A stretch of 64,000 nt of DNA, from assembly GCA_945910005.1 (NCBI GenBank), contig CAMDTW010000316.1:30001-94000 (forward strand). The letters are read 5' to 3'. Positions 56,581 to 64,000 of the stretch are shown here, piece after piece. A program made the translations under genes and the position numbers. The notes under the pieces were generated by a model that was given only the letters and a program-made list of their open reading frames with translations, was not told the origin of the DNA and made no database searches. This DNA comes from Isoperla grammatica. Taxonomy: Eukaryota > Arthropoda > Insecta > Plecoptera > Perlodidae. Each line of letters opens with the position of its first letter. The first letter of the stretch is position 1.

Positions 56581-58516
56581 ATGGTGTCAAATTATCTGCG
56601 GAAGACACAAAGGCAAAACTGGGATGAGAGAGCAATGCAAAACGCGATTGATGCCGTAAATAAAAAGGAAATGGGATGGCTCAAAGCAGCTACTACTTTC
56701 AATGTCCCACAAGCCACGCTGAGAAGAAGAGCATTAAATAAAAACAAAAAAGTAAGTTCTTACTAAAACGCAGGCCCCTATGCCTTATCCTATATGATCC
56801 TATAGGCCTATCGAAAAACATAGACCGCTTATTTACATTGTTTACTATTCATTTTATTTTTAGGTACTTGGAACAACTAAAGGACTTGGCAGTTTCTCGA
56901 TGTCACTTCCAGTGGAATTTGAAGCGGAATTGGTTAAACATTTATTAGACATGGAGTCCAGACTGTTCGGGCTGACAGCAGATGATGTAAGGAAACTTGC
57001 TTTTCACCTTGCTGAGCGTGGTGGTTGTGAACACAAGTTTAATAAAGAGAAGAAAAAAGCTGGGTGGGACTGGTTGATAGGTTTTAGGAAGAGGCATCCT
57101 GAACTATCCTTACGGTCACCTGAAGCAACATCAGCTGCAAGAGCTCAGGCCTTTAATAAGCCTCAAGTTTCAAACTTTTTTCAATTGCTCAGTGATGTTC
57201 TGGATAACAATAAAATTGATAGATTAAGAATCTACAATATGGATGAATCGGCCATCTCATCTGTTCAGAAGACCCCGAAAGTATTTGCTGCTAAGGGCAA
57301 AAAGCAAGTAGGTTCACTCACTAGTGCTGAGCGAGGTCTGCATGTAACAGCTGTTGCATGTGTAAGTGCCTTTGGAAACTATGTCCCACCGACATTAGTT
57401 TTTCCGCGAAAAAGATTTAACCCCGAACTGTTTAATGATGCTTTACCTGGAACACTAAAGTTGTGTTACGATACAGGCTACATGACTGGAGAGCTTTTCT
57501 TGAAGTGGATAAAGCACTTCGTTCAGTTCGTCAAGCCTACAATTGAAGATAAAGTTCTTCTGTTGTTAGATGGGCATGGAAGTCATAAGAACTTTGAAGC
57601 ATTAGAATATGCCAAAGAGAACGGTGTCATTATCCTGTGCTTTCCACCTCATTGTACGCATCGTCTGCAACCACTAGACGTCTCTTTCTTTGGTCCGTTG
57701 GACACTTATTATAATTCTGAGTGCACCACCTGGCTCAAGAGCAATCCAGGAAGAACAATTGGTCTGTACCAGATCAGTAAACTTTTCTCTGCCGCCTATA
57801 TTAAAGCTGCCACTGTTGAGAATGCTCTAAGTGGATTTAAGGCTTGTGGAATTTCACCCCTTAATCCAAACATTTTCCCAGATGATCTGTTCAAACCAAG
57901 CGAAGCAACAGATTTAGCTGATGAAAATTTAACTGATGAAAATCTTCAAAGGAATGAAAACTCTAATGGACAGGAGACAATTCCAATTGCCGGAACTTCT
58001 GCGACACCAGACCCGGAAGTAGGCCTAACAGATATCTCACTTCATGAAGCACTTGCCCACGACATAATTATCGAAATGGAAGATGATATAACACCAGAAG
58101 ACTTGATAAAAGAGTTGTCTCCAATCCCAAGAGTGACTGACATTAGTTCTACTGCGCAAAAAAGGAGACGACGTGTGAAAGGTGTTGGTGATGGCTGTGT
58201 GGTTTTAACAACAAGTCCGGTTATACGTCAGTTCAAAGATATAGCACATAACAGGCCTAACCCTACAACAAAGCCACGAAAAAAGTCAAAAATACGACGT
58301 GTTTTGAATGTAAGCACAAGTGAAAGCGCTAATAATCAAGATCAACAAACAGAAATCGATGATGCCCGGTGCTTATATTGTTGTGATTTATTTAGTCGCT
58401 CAAAGCCAGGAGAAAGTTGGCTAAAATGCCAATCTTGTCATAAGTGGTGTCATGCAGAATGTGCGGGACTTCCTAAATCAGCAAAAATGTTAAAAACATG
58501 TGAATTGTGCCAGTAA
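56581..58516 (+). CDS. pogo-type transposase, two exons, 607 residues
   Basis: Exon 1 is 56581-56751 and exon 2 is 56864-58516; the 112-base intron starts GTAAGT and ends TTTTTAG. The join is in phase 0 (N-K-N-K-K|V-L-G-T-T-K). Domains: a pipsqueak-type helix-turn-helix (about 12-50, with G-W-L-K-A-A and P-Q-A-T-L-R-R-R), then a CENP-B-like second DNA-binding half. The DDE nuclease has MDES (first Asp), L-L-D-G-H-G-S-H (second) and R-L-Q-P-L-D-V (third acidic residue in the D-D-D form). A basic linker follows. The C-terminus is a PHD-like zinc finger with C-L-Y-C-C, C-x2-C-x4-W-C-H-x2-C and C-x2-C. It would cut and paste the surrounding element at TA. No damage is visible. Confidence 0.93.
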
Positions 58517-58967
58517 TAGTCGCAAGTTGTAGTTCCAATACGGTTAAGTTCCTACTTCGACATTATGCATAATTTAAAATTGTAATTACTACACTATTTT
58601 TTGTAAACCAAGCTTCCATAAAAATACTTTGAAGCCTAGGCATACTGTTGGCCATGTTGCCATTGTTCATTTTTGTATTCCTAACTATTATTTTATAACA
58701 TAACTATGATATGTTTCATTTTGCCCTGGCAGTTAAAAATGCCTATGTCATATTACCCAAGCATCAGGGCAAAATGACTTTTTGTTGGGTTTTTCAAATT
58801 TGACTTTTAAAAAATAATTGTCAATAAGATCAACCATTTGTATTTTTATTTCAATAAATAAATGGTAAAACTAAATTTAAAAAAATTGTATTTGCATGTT
58901 GTGTAAACCTTATCAATGTTACAGAATTTACTCCTTAGCTATGTCATTTTAGGCCAGTCTCCCCTAT

Positions 58968-59114
58968 GGTTGGAATTCATAGTCGGCCCCTACACCTAGG
59001 GGCACCCATTGTTGCTATGGATTTGTTTTGTTTATGGGAAATAACATGGAAACAACTGTTACCTTGGTAACAATGGGCGCCCCTAGGTGTAGGGGCCGAC
59101 TATGAATTCCAACC
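58968..59114. repeat. 147-bp foldback hairpin next to the pogo element
   Basis: GGTTGGAATTCATAGTCGG and its inverse form arms of about 50 bp that include CCTACACCTAGGGGC. TAT lies on both sides (58965-58967 and 59115-59117). The left TAT shares bases with the pogo TA duplication. Confidence 0.85.
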
Positions 59115-59271
59115 TATGTCTTTTGATTGGTCTACCGCCTCGTTGGCTCAGTCGATTCGGATGTCAGCCGAAACGGAAGTAGATCAATTTCGGTACTAGT
59201 TATAAAATCGCTGTTCGTTGTCCATGTAGCAAACGACCGAAACGGAATCGGATTCGGTTGCTAAACGGTTG

Positions 59272-59625
59272 GTTAATGGGGCTTAACGTCTCAAATTTAT
59301 GCAAAGATGGCTAATCGAGACGATGAGCGGGTGATAATGAAGATGAGAAAGATGATAATGAAGAATAAAGCCACATCCGAATCAGATCCATTGTACGTCG
59401 CGTGAGTCGTCATACGGGAGTCCAGCAAGGGAGGGCAGGGCCAAGTGGGAGGAGAAATATTCAATGGGACAGTGGGGGGGAAAGGGGATTGGGGTGTGGA
59501 CTGCACTTCGTCTGACTTCTCCTCCTCGACCAGTCCGGCTTGGGTGGCCCTACCAGAAGCATACGCTTCCACCGGCATAGCTCTCAGGATCAACAAAGCA
59601 CGCAAACCTGCCCACCACGATAAGG
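59272..59625 (-). mobile_element. SINE family A, copy 3
   Basis: Matches the copies at 5356 and 7567 from the 3' GACGTTAAGCCCC to the 5' CCACCTTATCGTGGTGG, but lacks the (ATCA)n tail and a clear duplication. The CACCTTAT boundary is slightly altered. Confidence 0.8.
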
Positions 59626-59694
59626 TGTATAAGGTGATTGCTAATCGGATTCGGCACTAATCTGTTCCGGGAGAGTTATAGAATAGGGGTCCAG

Positions 59695-60290
59695 ACCAGG
59701 GAAGCCAGAAGCCCAACCCGGCACGAAAGCCCGACTCGGCCCAAAAGCCCGACCCGGCCCGAAAGCCTAGCCCGGCCCGGCCCGAATCCGCGGCCTGGCC
59801 TGAAAGCGCGGCCCGGCCTTATAGTAAAGCCGCCGCCGACACAAAACGTATCGATTTAGTCGATCGCCAGTGTTGGCTATAGGGGTAGGGAATAGGAGAA
59901 TGTTGTGTGTGGGTGGGTGGACTGTGGCCTGTGGAGAACTCCAAAAAACAAACTGCTTACCGCTGCTTAGATAATAAACTGTAAGCAGCTCTATATTCAA
60001 GTTTATAGATTTTTTTTATTATAAAAAACATTATTAAATATTGATATCCAGCCCCCAAATGCTGGCCAGGGAAGCCAGAAGCCCGACCCGGCCCGAAAGC
60101 CCGACTCGGCTCGAAAGCCCGACTCGGCCCGAAAGCCCGAACCGGCCCGAAAGCCAGACTCGGCCTGAAAGCCCGAAAGCCTGGCCCGGCCCGGCCAGAA
60201 CTTTCAATGCTTCGGCCCGATACCGGCCCGAAGCCCGAAGCTAACTTAAGAAACACGGCCCGGCCCGGGCTTTCGGGCCGTTCGGGCCAA
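59695..60290. repeat. GGCCCGAAAGCCCG arrays, right side
   Basis: Two arrays (59695-59820, 60064-60290) are separated by a 240-bp block that also lies at 51405-51612. The order array, block, array suggests that the right end of the hAT element was duplicated in tandem. Confidence 0.8.
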
Positions 60291-60357
60291 AATTCCCATC
60301 TCTAGTTCCGACCTCAGCGAGACCCACAGCTACGCGCGTATACTGGCCACGCCGTAA

Positions 60358-60880
60358 GAAGCGAGGTGTCCCCTAAAATTCTTAGAAGAGACGGTCGGTC
60401 CACACGGTCTATTCAACGGTATTCAACTCCAGATTGCCCGATAGCTGCATTGTTATTTTCCACTGTATTGACTGCACCAACCGTGAATGGAATGCGACCC
60501 CACCACGTCTGACAACATGCGGACGATATTGTAACTACAATACCCGAGGCAAGAGAACGGGATGCAACTAGATTTAGGTTGGTAGTTGTCACACGCGTCA
60601 CTTCACCATTACATAATCCGTGACGACAACTCCTTGCAAGTTAACGCGACGCGACTATACGACTCTAATCGTTGTCCACTACCATATGACGTCTCAAATA
60701 CAGTCAACGAAGTCGCCCCTCATACCCCGCCGCCTACATTAGACTACGCCGAGAAGAAGTACCCCCGACTACAGCCCTCTAGCTTCGACTACCAAGAATA
60801 CCCGGACACCGCGACGCAAGACCCGACATCTATTTCCTACCATGGATTTATAATAGAACATATGGTACAGTACACTTAGG
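60358..60880. other. GC-balanced region with a Pro/Tyr-rich open frame
   Basis: A plus-strand frame (60586-60879) with a P-P-P-T-L-D-Y and S-S-F-D-Y-Q-E-Y segment and a minus-strand frame (60413-60601) are open. Composition differs from the AT-rich surroundings and resembles 50954-51154 on the other side of the hAT block. No family recognised. Confidence 0.3.
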
Positions 60881-61696
60881 ACCAGGACCCCAATTCTATA
60901 ATTATCCCGGAATGAAATCGGCCCGGGTCCGAATCGTGAAATTTAAGGTTCCCATTCCAGACCCAAAGGAAAATTAGAAATAAAGCGATTTTATAACCAG
61001 GTCCGGAATGGGAGGGATCCATTACGGAAGACATCGCAAAGCGACTGAGCAGCCGAAGCTGTAACCAATCAGAAACTGTTTTTCGAACAGCTGACATAGC
61101 ACGCGGTGATGGCAATGAGTAGGTTGATACACTAGATGCCAGCAATGATTATTTATTTTGTTTGTATATCAGGGTTGGCAATACAAAAGTTTGACTATCT
61201 CACACTTTAGGAGCATGTAGATGTAGATTTAAGATGTAGATGATCTAGAACACACACTAGGTTTAACCACTATTAAATTCAACTTTATTTTTGGATATAT
61301 TATTTAGAAATTGTAATTGACTATTGAGAAGGAGATGCATTTTAGTACATATTTTTATCAGTTCTTGTTCTTGATAATAGGCCTACCTGTTCTGTTTGTA
61401 GTTCATATGTTGGGCCTAGACCTGTCACCAGAGAGTCAGCAATCCTAAGAGTGGCTATAACCATGTGCCATAAATTGCACACACATGGGGGGGGGGGGGG
61501 GAGGGCGCATTGCTACTTTATAGGTAACTCATGAAAATTTGTCTTTTTTTTTTTAAAGAACAGAACTAGGAAATTTAACATATTCTCAAGAACCGATTTT
61601 AGAACTGTACATTGGGGAGAATGGTGCCAATAGTAAAAACTAATTTTTGTTTTAAATTTTTAACTACCTACTACATAGGCCTATGGCTAAGCCTAT
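60881..61696. other. Unassigned sequence
   Basis: GGACCCCAATTCTATAA near 60888 resembles the possible inner-element end at 51613. A G run lies at 61489-61502. No gene seen. Confidence 0.4.
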
Positions 61697-62323
61697 GGGC
61701 AACGAGAATTACTACTGATGGCGCTAGTGAGCTGACTGGCAGCGCGCACAAGCGGAAGCCGCCGGAACCATACTTGTGAATAACATTCAGCTCTTCTCAG
61801 CTCTACCATTTGTTCATTACGTCTGCACGTCCTCCTTATATTATAATAAAATTCGGATTTAAAGTTGGGAGCTAGTTTTAATGCACCAAAGTATCATATT
61901 GGGAAAGGTAATTCCGTATTCCGTCTAAATAGATAGTTTCACGAAAAAGGTGGCCCTATTCCATCGAGCTCTGCGATAATTTGCACATCAGTCGTGTTTT
62001 GTAATGTATCTACATGCAAAGAGGTTTAATAATATTTACATTGTTTTTAATAACTATCCTTCGGGTAATGATTTAATATATTACTATCCAAATAAAGAAA
62101 ATATTATAAATAATAAAATACCCCTAATCACAATAACTTTATTCATAGTCAATGTTGACGGCAATTGTCGTGTTTAAAAGTTAGGCCTAGTTCGTGTGAA
62201 AATGCAATTTACACGCCCAGATTTTACAAAAATATTTAAACTATTTCCGAGAACTCTGGGCTGATGGAAATAATTATTTAGAATCGGCCACTGCGAGCGC
62301 TAGGGGTATCAACGCACGGTGCC
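61697..62323. mobile_element. GGCACCG-ended element, copy 2
   Basis: Starts GGGCAACGAG, ends CACGGTGCC, flanked by CTAT and TATA. The segment CTGATGGCGCTAGTGA near its left end is the inverse of the one near the right end of 4232-4709. Interior about 150 bp longer and diverged; no gene. Confidence 0.6.
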
Positions 62324-62348
62324 TATAGTTGTATACGTATTTGTTTCC

Positions 62349-62670
62349 TACAGCTCTGAAAACGATATTTCGGATAGATCTGCTACACCATCTTCTGCTA
62401 CACCATCTCCTGCTACATCACTTCTGCAACACCATCTCCAACTCCATTAGCAGCAGCCAAAAGGAGGAGATTTTCCTCATCAATGGAGTCAATCCGTGGG
62501 CGGGGTGTTGTGAAGGAACTCCAGGAGCTTCGAAAACAAATCGAGGAAAAAAAAATACAAGAAAACTAGCTATCCAGGAACAGAAAATAAAACAGAAGAG
62601 TGAGATCATAGCAGAACTCAAGCTAAAAAATCAACTTCTAAAACAGTACCTCGAATCAATGATTGATTAA
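62349..62670 (+). pseudogene. Coiled-coil protein exon with frameshifts
   Basis: TTTGTTTCCTACAG ends near 62352 and looks like an acceptor. The sequence then codes for an S/T/P-rich part and a charged coiled coil (V-V-K-E-L-Q-E-L-R-K-Q-I-E-E-K-K, then Q-K-I-K-Q-K-S-E-I-I-A-E-L). It ends at a stop after L-E-S-M-I-D. The best reading needs changes of frame near 62430 and 62560. Such a tail is typical of Myb/SANT partner proteins of PIF/Harbinger elements, and a Harbinger transposase lies 1.1 kb away, but no SANT domain is visible here. Confidence 0.4.
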
Positions 62671-62901
62671 TGATTGATTAATGAGGCTTAACGTCTCATA
62701 TTTATGCAACGATGGCTAATCGAGACGATGAGCGGGTGATAATGAAGATGAGAAAGATGATAATGAAGAATTAAGCCACATCCGAATCAGATCCATTGTA
62801 CGTCGCGTGAGTCGTCATACGGGAGTCCAGCAAGGGAGGGCAGGGCCAAGTGGGAGGAGAAATATTCAATGGGACAGTGGGGGGGAAAGGGGATTGGGGT
62901 G
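62668..62901 (-). mobile_element. SINE family A, 5'-truncated copy 4
   Basis: 3' end with (ATCA)n tail on the left, matching the other copies. The 5' third is missing beyond GGGGATTGGGGTG. Confidence 0.85.
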
Positions 62902-63738
62902 AGGGCTATGGTAAACATGAATAACTTTATTTTTTCATTATCAATATCGGTGCCATTTTGTTCATATCACAATTTTACAATTAAGCTTATTATGGATATA
63001 GCGATACCACAGAAATGATTTTTGTTATAATCAAACATTATAATGAAAATTCCCGAAACTTGCCCTTTTTCATAAAAAAAATTAGGTATGTTTTAATTTT
63101 AGGGGTTTTAAGGTTCGAATCTGATATTGAGTAGTTTATGATCAAAAGTTTGAATATCGAATACGAGTTTCGAATATTTTTCTTCCCAAAAAATATACGA
63201 CTAGTTATTGTTTTAAATTTCTTGCTCTAGAATACGGAATATAATTTTAATTGTTGACTCAAAAATGGTAAGAAGAGGAATTTGAACATAAGGGTCACGT
63301 TTTCGTTTTTTTGCTTTAAATATTGAACCTACGTTCAAAATTAGGCCTATTATCAACAAAAAAGCAATTTTTTTTTACCAAATTTCATAATGGAATTACA
63401 AATGCAGTAGACGAATAGTAGTTGACATCCATTAGCAAATATTATTCTTATTCCATATAAATGCACACCCCTATATATTTTTTTTAATTTTAAGTTTTGG
63501 CACCATCATTTGGTCATAAATCTTGTGGAAGAAATAAAACCATTATCATATATCTGGTACTAAATTATTCTTCTGGTTTCCTTGTCATACTTGTCTTCTC
63601 TAATCTAGCCAGATTTCTCAATAGCGCATTGTTTCATGACATCTTCCAGGTAGCCCTAAGCGATTAATAATTTTTCTTGAAAATGTGGTTTAAAAAGAAG
63701 CCTAGTATGCCCACTGAACTGCATGACCTAGCTTTCAT
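62902..63738. other. Unassigned AT-rich sequence
   Basis: No gene recognised. Confidence 0.4.
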
Positions 63739-64000
63739 TTAAAATCTTCTCATGTACAGTTGACGGCACACCTCATCCCTTAGGTTTACTCCTAAGTGAC
63801 GCATTTCATTGAACTCTGGCACATCAGGTTAAACATCTTCGGGATTCTGTTCCCCAGCAAAAATGTCAAGGTCATCGATATTGGCAAAGTTGTGTAGAAC
63901 ACAGCATGCCCTTATGAAATGGCATATTCGCACATCTCCGCGTAGCTTTAGGTGATACAACTGCCTGAATCTTTGCTTCAAAACCCCAAACGCATGCTCA
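63739..64000 (-). pseudogene. PIF/Harbinger transposase C-terminus, runs off the window
   Basis: From 64000 the minus strand reads E-H-A-F-G-V-L-K-Q-R-F-R-Q-L, then D-V-R-I-C-H-F-I-R-A-C-C-V-L-H-N-F. This is the DDE_Tnp_4 signature (E-x-x-F-G-x-L-K-x-R-F, then A-C-x-x-L-H-N); the Glu is the last catalytic residue. An in-frame TAA at 63829-63831 interrupts it, after which the frame stays open to a second stop at 63739. The rest of the gene lies beyond the window. The internal stop makes this copy probably inactive, unless the protein truly ends at 63829. Confidence 0.8.

Larger units (their letters stand above)
55363..58964 (+). mobile_element. pogo/Tigger-type DNA transposon, 3602 bp, complete
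   Basis: Inverted ends GGGGAGACTGGCCTAAAATG and its inverse are perfect over more than 20 bp, flanked by TA on both sides (55361-55362 and 58965-58966), the duplication of the Tc1/mariner/pogo superfamily. It encodes a spliced transposase (56581-58516). The word GGGCAAAATGACA and variants recur near both ends and just before the gene. A PIF/Harbinger-type MITE is inserted at 55488-56211. All parts needed for autonomous movement appear present. Confidence 0.93.
51155..60304. mobile_element. 9150-bp hAT-bounded composite
   Basis: The left end TAGAGATG and right end CATCTCTA are inverse, and GTTCCGAC lies directly outside both (51147-51154 and 60305-60312), a perfect 8-bp hAT-type duplication. 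Both ends carry GGCCCGAAAGCCCG-type subterminal arrays. A block of about 205 bp after the left array (51405-51612) is repeated in direct orientation at 59820-60062. Nothing coding for a hAT transposase was found inside; the interior is other elements. Probably a small hAT element that later received large insertions. Confidence 0.85.

Overview
The window looks like nuclear DNA of a marine invertebrate. It is AT-rich, has GT-AG introns and polyadenylation-type retrotransposon tails, and carries many GTAGGCCTAC-type words. A mollusc or other lophotrochozoan, or a non-vertebrate deuterostome, is my guess; nothing here fixes the phylum. No conventional housekeeping gene is recognisable. Almost everything that can be identified is a mobile element, a tandem repeat or a gene derived from a transposase.

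Left part (1-18.8 kb). There is a small inverted-repeat element (267-782). A 4.1-kb foldback element (FB1, 2178-6323) follows, with three smaller elements inserted in its arms. Next comes a minus-strand LINE of the L1/Tx1 type (about 6.66-13.0 kb) whose ORF2 carries one frameshift and is split inside its terminal CCHC motif by a second foldback element (FB2, 7044-8767). A RING-finger exon lies at 13970-14247. A PIF/Harbinger-type palindrome (14695-15688, TTA duplication) carries a MADF/Myb-like reading frame. A tRNA-like sequence lies near 16.8 kb.

Middle part (18.8-38.4 kb). FB3 (18799-23262) is a third foldback whose arms are built of about 300-bp tandem units. A hAT-type element with a perfect 8-bp duplication lies at 23674-24342. 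Three clean tandem arrays follow: 135-bp units (24975-26000), 60-bp units (35432-35979) and 130-bp units (35980-36977). There are also a degenerate array with eleven TGATCA words, long (TATG)n and (CAA)n tracts and several SINE copies.

Right-centre (38.4-49 kb). Four minus-strand exons (48.5 to 38.5 kb) encode pieces of a MULE-type transposase-like protein that ends in a long DDIPVQ heptad array. One of its introns holds an apparently intact 1169-residue LINE with a restriction-like endonuclease, placed between (ATT)n tracts.

Right part (49-64 kb). A 9150-bp block (51155-60304) is bounded by hAT-like ends and a perfect 8-bp duplication. It contains a THAP-like fragment, a 68-bp hairpin element, an intact pogo/Tigger-type transposon with a spliced 607-residue transposase, a Harbinger-type MITE inside that, a 147-bp foldback and a SINE. 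The window ends in a decayed PIF/Harbinger transposase.

The main story is layered transposition. Duplicated target sites, and empty sites preserved in the opposite arms of palindromes, let the order of insertions be read from this one sequence.
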